Of a DNA stretch of 64,000 nt, positions 27,187-38,888 are shown piece after piece. How positions within the stretch are numbered: position 1 is the stretch's first letter; every line of letters begins with the position of its first letter. Below the pieces are notes generated by a model. That model worked only from the letters and a program-made list of their open reading frames with translations, was not told the DNA's origin and made no database searches. This stretch comes from Rhyacichthys aspro (taxonomy: Eukaryota > Chordata > Actinopteri > Gobiiformes > Rhyacichthyidae), in NCBI GenBank assembly GCA_036850595.1, contig CM072160.1, positions 6,961,773 to 7,025,772 of the forward strand. Direction: 5' to 3'. Position numbers and translations under genes: made by a program.

Positions 27187-28079
27187 GCCCTGTCCAACCT
27201 GACTGGGGCTGATGTCCTGCCTCGCTCACTGCTACCAAGCTGGTTCACATTATTCTTTCATTAAAGTGACTGCGACTTTAAACAGTCCAGTTCAAGGGAG
27301 CCAAACTGTGTGAGCTTGCCACTTCAGTCTCCAGTGAAATAAATCATGTCCAAGTAGCCAATGCTTGTAATGGAAACTCGATTGATTACATTTTTCCAAC
27401 GTTGAATTACATAGTTGTATAGACTTCTCATGGTTAGGCTATGTCTCAACTCTCAAGTCCTGCAGTGAGTTACCTTTAAAACCACAAGGCGCTTTGAACG
27501 CTGGGACTTTCACACATGAATCAAATGGTATTCACTGCGGTTATGACTCAGATGTTTGCCGCTAGTTTACAAGAGGTAGACACAGGGGAACATTTGAAGG
27601 GAAAGTGTCTCTAATGCAAGTCTGTATGTCTTCACAGTTTGTTAACAAGGCTACATAAGAAGAGCACTGATATTACAAGAGAAAATATGTTATTCTCTTG
27701 ACAAATACTGGTTGCTTGTTGTGTTGAATACCCCCCTTTCACCATTAAAGCTAAAATGCTCGTTTTAAAACCTTGGGCTGATTATTAGTTAATTAAGGAA
27801 CGTGTTGCAAGGCCGTAGCCATGGATATCACGCGGGATGGCGCAAACTAAACCAACTTTTTGCCAGTATAAATGTATGCTGACCTGAATTGGGCTCTAAC
27901 CTAACCACATAATACGACTCTTGGGATTGTGACTCACCTGACAAGCCTTTGGATGGCAGCGGTTCTCTCTCGGACTGGATGGGCAGCGCGGGGGACTTGA
28001 GTCTGGAGGCCGCTGCAGCGTGAAGCCACGCACAGCTCAGGACGCACAGCAAAGAGCGGAGCGCGTAAAGAGCCAGCAT
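16278..28079 (-). CDS. chrd: Chordin, secreted BMP antagonist (22 coding exons, 959 aa)
   Basis: Exons from 5' to 3' on the minus strand: 28079-27938, 26266-26163, 26081-25955, 24670-24524, 24424-24307, 24123-24036, 23214-23073, 22822-22685, 22597-22515, 21242-21095, 19924-19818, 19403-19124, 19035-18794, 18708-18595, 18310-18281, 18088-17897, 17801-17708, 17591-17535, 17445-17342, 17248-16985, 16526-16433, 16342-16278. All introns are GT-AG and phases agree; the total is 2,880 nt. The start MLALYALRSLLCVLSC gives a signal peptide. An upstream in-frame ATG (28,139) would bury it. Domains: VWC/CR1 (about 48-124, CSFGGRFYALEDTWHPD), four CHRD repeats (about 175-660), CR2 (about 708-765), CR3 (about 785-853), CR4 (about 875-937) and an acidic-then-basic tail (STDDEDLVMKTPDKRRSWRH). 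Likely tolloid/BMP1 sites are SYNDRS in exon 4 and MMQADGPR in exon 20. Chordin binds BMP2/4/7 extracellularly and patterns the dorsoventral axis. Length matches vertebrate chordins (about 940-960 aa). Confidence 0.97.
18281..18310 (-). CDS. chrd: 30-bp chordin micro-exon
   Basis: The exon encodes VKWFDGSSCQ. It lies between the acceptor CTTTGCAG and the donor CAG|GTAGAAAC, keeps phase 0 on both sides and joins the end of the CHRD region (GEIRGR) to VHVPNNCEFG. Including or skipping it leaves the frame intact, so it could be alternatively spliced. It adds one cysteine to the linker before CR2. Inclusion is inferred from splice signals, not from a transcript. Confidence 0.7.
26267..27937 (-). 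promoter_or_regulatory. chrd: Chordin intron 1 with octamer and GATTAATCC motifs
   Basis: This 1.67-kb intron contains ATGCAAAT at 26,828-26,835, a perfect POU octamer. The homeodomain-type motif GATTAATCC lies at 26,857-26,865, only about 20 bp away. The same intron holds the CA microsatellite. First introns of developmental genes often carry enhancers, and POU and bicoid-class homeodomain factors act on organiser genes. That this pair works as a chordin enhancer is inference. Confidence 0.3.
27147..27184. repeat. (AC)19 microsatellite
   Basis: A perfect run of 38 bp of alternating A and C inside chordin intron 1. It should be length-polymorphic and serves as a ready marker for this locus. 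Read directly. Confidence 0.97.
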
Positions 28080-28262
28080 CCCAAAGTCCCTCGTGTCACT
28101 TCTCTCCGAAATACTCCACTCTTTGAACACACTGGCCACTAATTCCTTCAGAAGAAAACTTTCCTTTTTAAATCCACTGGTGGAAGCTGTTATTTGTTTC
28201 AGATCATCAGTAACTGGGTTAGACTCTCTCGTGTTTGTCCAGTAGGCAACCAGCAGCCCAGT
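28080..28262 (-). promoter_or_regulatory. chrd: Probable chordin 5' UTR
   Basis: Sequence between the chordin ATG and the transcription start expected about 30 bp downstream of the TATA box. It carries one ATG at 28,139 that is in frame with chordin and would add 20 residues before the signal peptide. If translated it would hide the signal sequence, so I place the start at 28,079. The start site is inferred from the TATA position only. Confidence 0.4.
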
Positions 28263-28290
28263 AAGCTCTTCCCAGTGCCGTCCCCTTCTG

Positions 28291-28297
28291 CTTTATA
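28291..28297 (-). promoter_or_regulatory. chrd: TATA box of chordin promoter
   Basis: Reading on the minus strand, GCGGACTATAAAGCAG lies about 210 bp before the chordin start codon, preceded by a polypyrimidine-rich tract (CCCCCTCCTCCTCCCGC, near 28,335-28,350). The spacing fits a TATA-driven start near 28,262. TATA promoters are common in sharply regulated developmental genes. This is a sequence call without expression data. Confidence 0.6.
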
Positions 28298-28399
28298 GTC
28301 CGCTTCCCTGACAGCTCGGAGTAGCCACTGAGCGGGAGGAGGAGGGGGTGATGATGATGGGTGGGATGGTTGGGACTGGGGGTGGGTGATGGAGAGGGA

Positions 28400-31300
28400 C
28401 GCCCCTATCATTCACTAACGCGTTACAAGTGGAAACGATTATGGGACCGATTCATTTTCTATCAAAACTCTTTAACAAATACATAATGGTGAAAGATTGA
28501 TCAAAGAAAGTGAGAAAGCGCTTAAATGGGCTTTAGATGCCGTTGTTTTATCTTGAAAGATGACTCACATCAAAAGGTCACTTAGTTTAGGTTAAAATTA
28601 TGGGCATAACTCAACATTAATTTGCATCCCAAACCACACTCAAAACAAAAGTCATGGATATTCATTTATTTCCAAACATGTTATGACTTCTGTAACTCAT
28701 GTGTTGTCTAACATTAATAAGACCTCTAGAACTGAACTTGTTTAATTCTCTATTACAAGAGGGACATAGGAGATTAGTTCTGCCATATTCCTTCCCCATG
28801 TGTCAGTGCCATCTCAGTTCAACACTTGGTTGGCTTATGGTGGTGTCCATCTGAGGAAAAACGTGGGAAGTCAGTCTTTTCTGCACAAGCTACTGATGGA
28901 GAAGCAAGTTAAATGTTTCCTTGTCATTAGTTTAACTACACAACCTATTGACCCCCTTGGGACAACTTAAGCCCTAACAGGCAATATTCAGTCTACTTTA
29001 GTGCTTGATGTGGGGCACTGATGACTTTATGTTTTTCTTTTAGATGTCCAACACATAAATTTATGATTTCCACACTCCATAACACTGATTAAGCCTAAAG
29101 GAGGTCCTGGGTATGTGGACAGCCACACTTTAACCAGTTGACACTCAAGACTTATAATAGAGCTCCAACTGTGCATCTCCACATCATGTACAGTAAGGAA
29201 TGTGTGAGTGTCTGCTGCGTGCGGCTGGCTGCAACCTCTGTTATTACAAGTGTGGTCAAAGAGAGACCTAAGTGACTTCACAGAAACAAATGAAAAAACT
29301 TGAAATGTAAGAAAGAAACCTGCTTCGATAGCCTCTTGCAACCTGTAACTTAAACCGCATATATCTGTGGGCTTGAAATAAAACCAGAGCAAGTCCATTT
29401 ATTGCCTGGTCCTCAGCAGTTTCACCTCAAGCCTATTTAGCTCTATGTGTATCTTCAAAAAATCAACAAGAGTCAAATTTATTAAGGTCTATTTAGATCT
29501 GGGAAATGTTCCCATCAAATGAAGAGTTGAGCAACAGTGCGGCTCCTCACAGTGGTCCCTTGGGGGCCAGGACAAATGCTCTGCGGTTCAAGTTTACATT
29601 ACTGTAGTGGAGCTCATGGCTGATTTATTTTCCAGAGTTCAGAGAAGGGCAAGCTGAAATGTGTTTGGAATAAAAGAGATTGATTGGGGATATTTGATAA
29701 TAATCATCCAAAATGACCATTATGATTCTGGCAAACTTACTAAACACGTCTTCCAGGGATCAGATGGGTTTTAGAGCCATATTTATTCAAGACCATAATT
29801 TTGCTGTGTGCTATTTTAGAGACTATTTTGTACTTCTTAGAGTTTCAAGTCATTGATTACTTGATCAAGACATTGCTACTACAAAGGATTTTACTGCCTT
29901 ATCATCTTCTGAAACGTGTGCATTGAAACTTAATGATAGAATGTAAGTAGAACAGCGGGTGGAAATTATTATTTAAAACTTACCATAGGTCAGATAAACA
30001 TCCTCGTTTACTTTTATTTTGAAAGTTTGTCTCTTTTTATACGTGACCGAGTTCTAAAACCGGGTGTCCTTACTCTCAAACTACGCGTAAAAAGTGTCAG
30101 ATCTCGTCGGTTTTGTGCCAAAAGCTCACGACTAAGTGTGAGCTCAAGGTGTTATTTTAACGCATGTGTCGCGTTACGTCTCCCATGGGAGCCACTTCCA
30201 TCCGGGTGTGTGGATTCACGCCAGTCTTCCCCCGGCAATTGGACTCGATGATGGCCTGTTTGCACTTCATCATAGGGTGATAAGCGACGCTTTTATTCCG
30301 CTCTGCACACGGCCATTCATTAGACAGGCTGCTCAGTAAATTGTCTATTGAAGCTAACAAAACCCAGTGCACTTATAACCTCTGTGAGATGTTTTTTGTG
30401 TATTGCAGTCCAGTTTCATAATAATTAGACAGTCTAGCATGGATGTAGACTACAATAAGCCCCCAGTCCACTTTACAGCAAGCATTCAAGTCTATTCAGT
30501 AAAACAATAGCTCCAGTAGGATTTTGTACCTCTCAGTTGCACTTATTTTTCCACAGTTTTGGGACGAGTCCATACTCCAACACACAACTGTGTAACCTAT
30601 TATGACATTATGAAACGCTCCAGCTCTAAACCAAGATCGGATCACACTAAACCAAGAGGACAGTAAAACCAGTACGAATCCAAGATGTTATCAGGACTAA
30701 TCTGATGAGCAAACCAGAACAAAACCAGAACTCAAGAAAAAACAATGCAGGAGGCAGACATTTGCAACAATGAAACCGACATTAATTTGCAGCTAAAGGC
30801 AGTGCTAGATAAACCAGGAAATCAGGGCTTCAGTTGTATCTGCAGGAAAAGTCTCGTACCATAGAGTATTACTCGATATTTGCAAGCAACAATTAATAGC
30901 AGTCTATTGAGAATATAAGAAACCAAAAGGACTTTTACTTTATGGGACTGTTTCATGTGCAGACTTGCCACACATAACTAGCAGCCTGCCAGTTTTCCCC
31001 AAGTTTGGATTTGTTTAGACATGATTTATCTCCCTTTAATCTGCGTCACGTGATTAACCCTGGACAGTGGCCTAATGGCCGCATAGAGAGCCCTTATTGG
31101 GGTTCTTTACTCAGCTGTAAGCTTCATATCTGATGTAAAAGAAAACGTGTGTAAACGAGAGGGAACTTTGAATTCATTTTTTCAATCATTCTCAAAACAA
31201 TAACCAGTAAAATCGATTAGCCATGTGTTTTATGGAGCTGAATGACCTAATTAGAAACAGACGCTATGTTTTCTTCTGTGATCAATCTGGATCGTCCAGG

Positions 31301-32200
31301 AGTCGCGCAGAGGAAGCCATATGAAAAGTTATTGAGCATTTGAGTGCATTTAAAGCCACCCATCTTTAGTGGGATGCCTGCTGTGTGCTGCTCATACTTG
31401 GCTGTAAATCAGAAATATGGCGCGTAATGGCGCAGCTGGACAGATTCCTCCATCCAACACTCTGCGTATTTGCGCGTGTTTGTCAGACGCTTCTGGCTCA
31501 CGAGTCATAAATGGGAGTTGTTTAGCGGTATCACCGAACCCACCCCCTCCAGAGAAGTCTGTCTGGCTGTAGCCAACTCTGGGGACCGCATCCTGTTTTG
31601 TGCCCGGGCTGAGGAGGTGTGAATATTCAGCCAGTGAGCTATGATAGCCTGGCAGATGTGACCTCCACTCCCATACGCACACACCACCTGTTCCTCATCA
31701 CATGCAGGCTCCTTGTGCACTAATACGCATGACGTTTCTTACACCGTGCCACACAATAAAACATTTGTATTTATATTTAGACCAATGTAATCCAAGCAGC
31801 CCCTGAGATTCAGGAGTTTAGAATGAGTTGGTGACATTGTAACGCAGCTATGTATCTACAAAGAAACCCTTCCTGAACTTTTATCTTTAATAGGAAATAA
31901 ACTGATCTTACTTAACAACTTACAGACAACGTTTGTGTTTTATCGTAAAGTGCTATGATGCTGTCTGATGAGGTTCTCTAAACTAAAACATGTAAACACG
32001 TGACCTAGGTACTAATAATAGACTCGTAAACTTCTTATCATTCTTCACATTGAGATAACGGTTTTCCATAAGACTCCTTGCTCACAGTTATTTAGTCCTA
32101 ATGTCCTGGACACTTAAAGAACTAATTATTTAGGAGTCTGCTTAGATCTGAGACATTAAGGTGTAATTGAGCGTCTCTCGTTGCATTCCTGACGCAGCGA
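28400..32200. other. Upstream region of chordin, no gene
   Basis: No exon or gene was recognised. CpG is locally higher at about 30,030-30,260. A tract at about 31,040-31,330 is rich in homeodomain cores (GATTAA, TAAT) in non-repetitive sequence. Open frames there on both strands look like chance. Confidence 0.45.
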
Positions 32201-32660
32201 CGTATGGTGCGTTAAAGGCCCATGTATCACAAGCAGACATCTAAACTACTCATCCATAGCAGCGTTGATATCTTTGTATTCTTCATCTAACGTGGTGGGA
32301 ACATATCAGGATGTGCCTCAGAGCCAAGCCCCCCTCAAGAAAGAAGCTGCCCCGAGCTGCCCCATAAATGGCAAATGACAGCGGCACACAAAGCCAAGGC
32401 GCATGATGCGTTTACGGCCACTGTTATGCTGATGCCGATAATGATGGTAATAAGAGTTTGGTGCGTTCAGTTGTAAAGCTAATTCTGCGCTGCTGCTGGC
32501 AACGGAAAAGGGCTCCCAATGGTCTCTTCCTCACGCACTCAAAATGCAAATGTGGGGAAGTCTTGCAAAGGAGATGTTGATTCATACAAACTGAACCCAT
32601 TTACAGACACCGTCGAAACTTTAGGGCCCGTCTTTTGTCACGGCCACTATTTCCGTGAGG
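32200..32660. promoter_or_regulatory. Candidate conserved enhancer block upstream of chordin
   Basis: This non-repetitive, mixed-composition block lies about 4 kb upstream of the chordin promoter. It has CCATAAA (32,362-32,368) and TGACAG (32,376-32,381) only 7 bp apart, matching posterior-Hox and Meis/TALE cores. It also has a POU octamer ATGCAAAT (32,544-32,551). No open frame looks coding. The texture resembles conserved non-coding elements, but conservation cannot be tested here. Confidence 0.3.
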
Positions 32661-32959
32661 ACACATGATGGAGAGTGTGAGAAGAATAATCATCACTGGA
32701 GGCTATTAGCGGCTGTTGTGGCCAATGCATGAGGAGTGGTTTATTTTGACACCTAAGGGAAAACTGCTCAGATTGTTTTTAGCATAAAAGCATGAACTGT
32801 CACTCACAAAAGAAGGTTATTTTTTAAGCACGACCAGAAGGACCTTTACTTAGAAGTCATCCACTGGTTGGTATATAAGTAATAATTTATTGATGATTTT
32901 ACAGACAGCTTATGTTACACTTTACTGATGTACAGTTATGTATATAGCATTTTCCCCTC

Positions 32960-33120
32960 TTTTTGTAATTGCCCTATTTTATTTGTATTTAGACCTATTT
33001 ATCTTTTATTTTATTTCTGTTTTTTACATTGTGGACAGTAAAGAAATAATTTAATTGTACGGAAACCTGTTTCTATACTGTACACATGACAATAAACACT
33101 TTGAATATTGAATCTTTGAA
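32960..33120 (+). mobile_element. Probable 3' tail of a LINE-type element
   Basis: An AT-rich stretch ends in ACATGACAATAAACACTTTG followed by the degenerate repeat TTGAATATTGAATCTTTGAA. Many teleost LINE (L2/Rex-like) copies finish in an AATAAA-containing segment plus short TTGAATC-type repeats. No reverse transcriptase frame precedes it, so it would be a 5'-truncated copy. The family assignment is from general resemblance only. Confidence 0.35.
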
Positions 33121-35657
33121 GTGATTATATTAATGAAATTCATCATGATTATTATTTCATCATTTTTAACTGCCTGTATGTCCACTCTAGAACAAAGTGC
33201 AGCATTTTTACACCACTCCTGTATTAAATCAAGATCAAAACCAAAACTAAACACTCACACTCCCATTTCAAAGACATTTGGAAAATACCAATTTAATCAG
33301 ATCAAGACTACATATTTACAGCCATCACAAAGCCTTATAGTAAATTTGAACCAGACAAAAGCAGTTCATATGTTGCTGTATTTGTGTCCACAGATACTTA
33401 AAAAAATAAATAAAAAGTTATAAAACAAAACACAATTTTACAATAACACTTAAGTCACCTGTGTTGTGTTCTTGGACTCATGCACCAGAATAGACCAGTT
33501 CATGAATCTTAAGCCTCATATGAATGTACTGACAACTGCTAAAAGAATGTGACAGAATCACAGAAAGAAAGATTTGGGGTGTTTTGAAATCAAAACTTTT
33601 TAGTGTGGACAAAGCCACAGTTTGTTACGGCTGAGAAAGTGTGCAAGTGTGTATTGCCACACCTCTCCACACTGTTCATTTTGCACAGAATACACACTGT
33701 CTGACGCCAAACACACACATACCCCCTCCTCCCCTGCTCCCCTCTCTCCTCGGCCCTTTGAAACCTGCATCATTTCTGTTTACAAGACTCAAATTGCTTC
33801 CACACACTTTATTCTCGGTGGCTTGTGATAGATGTGTCCCAGAGAGCTGTGCCAAAAAACAGCCCTTTTTAAAAAAAAAAACAAAAAAATGTTGCGGTAA
33901 ATACCTTGACTATTAAACATCAACACACAGTCATCCTGATAAAGCGGTCAGAGCGGCGGCAGCATTTGACTCACAGCTTATTACTGAGTCTGAGATCTTT
34001 TTGCATGCGTAAAATGAATAATGCTCAATGGAAAACTGGCCCATTTCCATCCAATGGATCTCAATGGGGTCTTGTACTGCTACTTCAAATTGGTGCCTGT
34101 TTTAATTACAATAAGATTTACAGTTTGGGTGGTCTGAACGCAAGGCTGCTCCATAGAAAACAGAAAAAGATGAGAGAGTTGTATGATAAGGCCAAGATTA
34201 CTTAATCACCAAGTGGTCTCAGGCCGGCTGAACATGGACATTATGTAGGCCAAGTCTAAATGGTCTTCGGCACCAGTGGTTCCCCAAATGGGGCCTGAGG
34301 ACAGACTGAGGATGAGTTCCACTATTTCTGTTGCCAGACTTAAATGAATCTGTACCAAAACATGGAAAATTGGGATGGGAGAATGAGCTGGCAGTAAATT
34401 CAATGAAGAAAACACTAAAGGAAAAGCTCTGCTTGAAGAAAGTCTTTACAGGCTAACAGGGAAACGCAAGAGATATAGATGGGCCAGGACATAGAAAGGA
34501 TTTACTATATCTGGGTCACCATAAATGTACAATTCCACCATTTATCAAGAAGAGCGTTTGTTTTCAATGAAAATAGCTGTACAAAAGTATTATACACCCA
34601 TTATTTAGAGTTATCTTTCATCCCTGAAGGCTGGACTTCTTTTGTAGAATTGTAAAGCACGTTATGTGACCAAACTGTATGTTATGTGCAGCTGTTCACC
34701 AAAGAAGCTCTCACATGTACAGGATGCATTTAGAAGTGATGGTTTTATTAGGGTTTGACTAGTGACCAAAGCACAACACAGTATGGATAAAGTTTCATTT
34801 AAAGTACCAAGGCAACTTCTCTATCTCTACCCAGGAGTCTGACCACTTCCAGTTGATCTATTCAGTGCTTTCTGGCATAAAAGCTGCTGGGAAATCCTTC
34901 GCTTGGCTCATTTCTTTTTACCAGTTCATCACCTGCTGTCTTTAATTCATGCATGCTGTTTTCTCTTTCTCCCTCCCGCTTACAGTCAGCTCTTTTGAAG
35001 TCGTTGGGGTCCTGTGGTTTTCAAAGGGTCAAAAAAGGGCAGCCTACTGTCCTATCGAAGGCTGGGCCATGGGATCAACTCATGTTACCACCTGTCCCTT
35101 TGCGCTGTGTCAACACTTGTGGTGTCACTGTACTCACGCCCCGTCCTGTTGCCCCCCATCGCCTCATACTGGAGCACACACACTGGAAATGCATGAGCTC
35201 CCGAGCAAATGCACGGCCTGCAAACACACATGTAGGAACGTGCATGCCACTAAAATACAGGACCCCTACTGTCGGACAACTGCTACACAAGGCAAATCAA
35301 GGAATCCCACTGCTTTGAGCCCACCCTTTCCTCACACTTTGCATTATAGGAGACTCTTTTTTGACTTAAGCCAAACCAGCGGGGGTTGCTTGGTAGATAG
35401 AAGAAGTTGTACCCTGTGGAGAGAGTCAATTACAGGTCTGGGGTCACGCAGAGAGTGGAAAGAGGCAGCAAAAAGTCACTCAAAATGGAAAAATTTGCCT
35501 TTCAAATGACATCTAAAGATCAAACCCCTTAAAGGAGAAGTGGGTGTGTTGATTGCAGATGATCGCTTTAAAGAGTAAGATTTAAGAGCTTCTCATCAGT
35601 TTCAGTTTCATGAAAGAAGCTAAAGTAGGATGATTAACGGGAGACAAGATCCCAGTT
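33121..35657. other. Intergenic region downstream of the RING-SPRY gene
   Basis: No supported gene. It contains the longest non-exonic open frame in the window (34,949-35,509, 186 codons), which I reject as coding. A poly(A) run lies at about 33,870-33,887. On the minus strand AATAAA at 34,744-34,749 and ATTAAA near 34,942 could end the RING-SPRY transcript. Confidence 0.45.
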
Positions 35658-37886
35658 CTATTTCGACAAAGCCAGCTCTTCAAACTTCTGTACCACCTTC
35701 TTCACCGACCCAAAAGGAATCCCCCGTCGCCATGTGCCCACGCCTGCACCTTGTGCCCTCCTGTACGCTGAGTCCTTACTGTAGAAGACAGAAGGAGGAG
35801 GAGGGAGGCCACAGCGTAGCCTCAGTCGACCCTGACCCAGGCCAAATGCAGGGACCACTCCAGTTGGATCAAATCGTGTTGGCATTGTGACGAGATGCTC
35901 TTGAGACACAGCATTGTGAACGCTCAACACCCCTCCACCGATGTTCAGAAACAGTCCAATTGTTTTGATCCAAGGGGGTACATTGTAGATTGGTTCCAAT
36001 GTCCCATCATACACTGCTGAAAAACACAAGCCCTGTCTTTCAAACCACCAGCCGCGAGAACCGTTTAGGGCGTGCACACCTGAATAAGACAACAGAGACA
36101 ACTGTAGACTTTCTCACTTCAACAAGTTTAAATATGCAACTTAATCAGATGATGAGATTTTTCAAAAGTGTGTGACTATTTTGGAACTGCAATTTCAATC
36201 TTTTATTGTGGGCGACATTCCTGCCTAAAAAAGTAATTTTGCGCTGTTGTGAAAGGACACTGTCAAAGTAAATGAAATAGACTCCTTTAATTCCTAGGCC
36301 TCTTCAGTTTTCACAAAACCTGACGTAAAGTGAATAGTTTGCATAAAAGTTATTGCATTGATAGGAGAATTTTCTCTAATCACCAGTGTTTAATTAGTTA
36401 TTTAGTAGTTACGTATGTTGTCTTTGTGCAGCACTTTGAAAATATTGTACTAAAGAAATAAACTGAATTGGTTTGACCTTTTTCTATACTAATTCTGAAC
36501 CTAAAGTGATTTTGTCAGGTGTAGCTGCTCTCTCGTCATCCTGCTGACTGAAGGTGAGCCCTTTTGGAAGCAATGCTATCTCTGGCGTGAAACAAACACA
36601 TCACATCTCTCACCGATTCTGAAGACAGAGCTGTCACAGACATCCACCTCCCAGTAAAACTGTCCTCGTCCAATCACAACGTCGCCACACACTACGGGCA
36701 GAGGCTGCACCGACTGATTAGATGCTCTTCTCGAAGGAGGGCTCTCTGCTTGGTATGTTGCAGTTAGGGATGAGTTGGAAAGACGGATGGATGAGGGGAC
36801 ATGGGTGGGATCCAAAGCAAAACGTAGTCCTGAAATAAGACCAGAGTAAGGATGCATGTGAAGTGAATAATGTTTTGAAGAAGATGGTTTAAATACTGAC
36901 CATATACAGACTGCTTCATCTCCTCGTCTTGCAGGTCTAGACTGCCATCAACTGGAGGATTTACGGAACTGGAGGAGCCTAGAGGAAGATCACAGCTCAA
37001 ATGAAATTCAGTGGAATCTCAAATACATGTAAACTAGAGCTGGTTTCACTGAGGTGTTTCAAAGTCTTCTGTAGATTTCGATACATATAAAATAAACTCT
37101 ATTTCCTGTGTATATTTCTTACACATTTTTATACTGTTTGCTTTTTCATTTTTTTTTAATCCTTGGTAGTAAAAGAGCACATTTCCTCATGCATTTGGAT
37201 ATGTCATTTTTAGGTGGGAAAATAAACACTGAAACCAGCCTCTGACCTTTGTATGAATCCCACATATACGTACTGACCCCATAATGCCACGTCTCTTGCA
37301 TCCTTGAAGGACTTGTCTCCCTATGGAGCAGAAATGAAACACCAAAATCACATTTACCATCACTGCCTTCTGTGAAATTCACCCAAAATTGCAATGTCAT
37401 CATGACCGATATTTTCCATAATACAGATACAAATACAGATTGAACACAGATATAGACTAAAAAAAGGTACGAATGTATACTGTGACACTTTAAACAATCA
37501 GGAATCACTCTTACCTGCTTCATTTGATCAGAAGATACTCCTCCCTCTACAGTGATACATTGTGAGGTCATGCTGGGGTATTCTGGGAGACAGGAAGTGG
37601 CAGATGACCAGCTCCAACAGGGAAGCTCTACGGGGCCTCGACAGCAGTGACACAGCAGAGTACAAGCGTTTTGCTCGACCTTCAGCCTGAGATGTGACCT
37701 CCTCCTCTCTCCGGTGGCTACACAGCACGCACACATGGGGTGAGAGCACGGCAGGATCAGGCCTACTCCATACCCCTGACGGCAAGTCGGGCATCGGGAG
37801 AACTGCTGCAAACAATCCTCCTCATCATGCTCTCGCTCAAAATGTCCCAGATTGAAATGAGGTGTTTGTTGAGGACTAAAGGACAT
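35658..37886 (-). CDS. RING-finger and SPRY (B30.2-like) domain protein, 376 aa
   Basis: Exons on the minus strand: 37886-37515, 37320-37278, 36978-36901, 36829-36614, 36079-35658. Total 1,131 nt; phases 0/1/1/1 agree and all splice sites are GT-AG. The N-terminus holds a C3HC4 RING: C32-x2-C35, C47-x-H49, C52-x2-C55, C79-x2-C82, including CPTCRQGYG and PCSHPMCACC. A linker without recognisable B-box or coiled coil (about 90-165) follows. Then comes a SPRY-type C-terminal half with VVIGRGQFYWEVDVCD, NGSRGWWFERQGLCFSAVYD and IGLFLNIGGGVLSVHNA. RING proteins are usually E3 ubiquitin ligases and SPRY domains bind the substrate, so an E3 role is likely. It differs from TRIM proteins in lacking the B-box/coiled coil, and I do not recognise the exact orthologue. 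Start: MSFSPQQTP. An in-frame ATG 15 codons upstream (37,931) is the alternative. Confidence 0.8.
36425..36478 (+). mobile_element. Possible retroposon 3' tail in RING-SPRY intron 4
   Basis: TGTGCAGCACTTTGAAAATA followed by AAATAAACTGAATTGGTTTG matches the general layout of a tail dispersed in teleost genomes: a GCAGCACTTTG phrase, then an AATAAA, then short TTGA-type repeats. It lies in the intron between exons 4 and 5 (36,080-36,613). No coding remnant precedes it. Family not determined. Confidence 0.35.
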
Positions 37887-38573
37887 CTCGAAAAAATGAA
37901 TGGTGCACAGTGTGTTAAAGACATGTAACATTAATGGTAATCAGTACGTTTCAGATGTTGTGGATAGCGGGGCGACGCGGGGCGATGTTGACATACAGAA
38001 CAGTGGAGTGTGACATGTTGCACTTCCATGTTTCAAGCCCATTCCCACAGATTCATGCGTTCAAGAGTGAGTTTTAGTTTAGCAACTTTGGTAGCAGATG
38101 AGTAAGTTTAAATCAACACTAAATGGTAATATTTTAACAGTCTTTCTCTTAAATAAATATTAAATCCATCATCCAAAGCCTAGCCTCAAAGCCTACATGG
38201 AAGTATTGTGCAATAATGGATCTTCCCAAAGCATCATCCCAGCCCTCTGCACTCATTTCCACCTCCAGGAATAAAATGCACTTTCACAACAATGATAAGC
38301 CGCAAACTGAGGTTATCTTGCTTTTAGTAATGCATGACTCCATCAGTTGGCTCACTTTCTTAGTTTTCTGTTTCCAGTTGTAGGTTAGCCATGAGGAATC
38401 CCACTGCCATTCTCCAATGACATGTAATGACACTTGTGAATATTTAGTTTATGATATGTAGAAATAGTTCAAAGGCTTGCAATTGCAATTATTCCAAAAA
38501 GAAATACGTATCCAGCTGTGAGGCCTCAGAAGTCTTGACGATCCATTCAAGCAACATGTCCTTTTTCCAGAAA

Positions 38574-38888
38574 ATGGCAGATGTTCCAGGTGAGAAAGTA
38601 AAAACTGAACAAAAAAATGAACAAAGCTCATTGGTATCACCCGTGTATTACATAGGTATAATATTAGATGTAGTATCATTTCCTATGCTGTGCCATCTTC
38701 TCCCAGCTGCTGTGGTGGCTCAGTCAGCTCGAATGGCCTGTGAGCGGATCAAAGAGACAGAGTGGAGCCCAGCCTCTATACGGCACTCATTGGTTGGCGT
38801 TTCCATGGTGATAGCTCTTCCAGGAAGGACGCACAGCAGAGTAATGTGCTGGGAAGAGCGCTTGTTCGTGCATTTTGTTAGCATTTAA
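38574..38888 (+). CDS. Possible two-exon small ORF (65 aa), unrecognised
   Basis: ATGGCAGATGTTCCAG (38,574-38,589) ends at a GTGAGAAAG donor. An acceptor with a good pyrimidine tract (ATCTTCTCCCAG) opens 38,707-38,888, and the joined frame gives MADVPAAVVAQSARMACERI and so on to a stop, 65 residues in total. The intron would be 117 bp. I recognise no domain. An alternative donor (AGA|GTAATG near 38,838) would allow a longer gene. The region also carries a CCAAT motif on the minus strand (38,789-38,793), so it could instead be promoter DNA of the RING-SPRY gene. Low confidence. Confidence 0.22.
   Translation: MADVPGEKVKTEQKNEQSSLVSPVYYIGIILDVVSFPMLCHLLPAAVVAQSARMACERIKETEWSPASIRHSLVGVSMVIALPGRTHSRVMCWEERLFVHFVSI

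Noticed and set aside
34949..35509. 186-codon plus-strand ORF, the longest outside known exons
   Set aside because: A second long frame overlaps it (34,953-35,318). The translation is Cys/His/Pro-rich with no domain, no splice structure and no coding-like composition. It lies in the 3' flank of the RING-SPRY gene.
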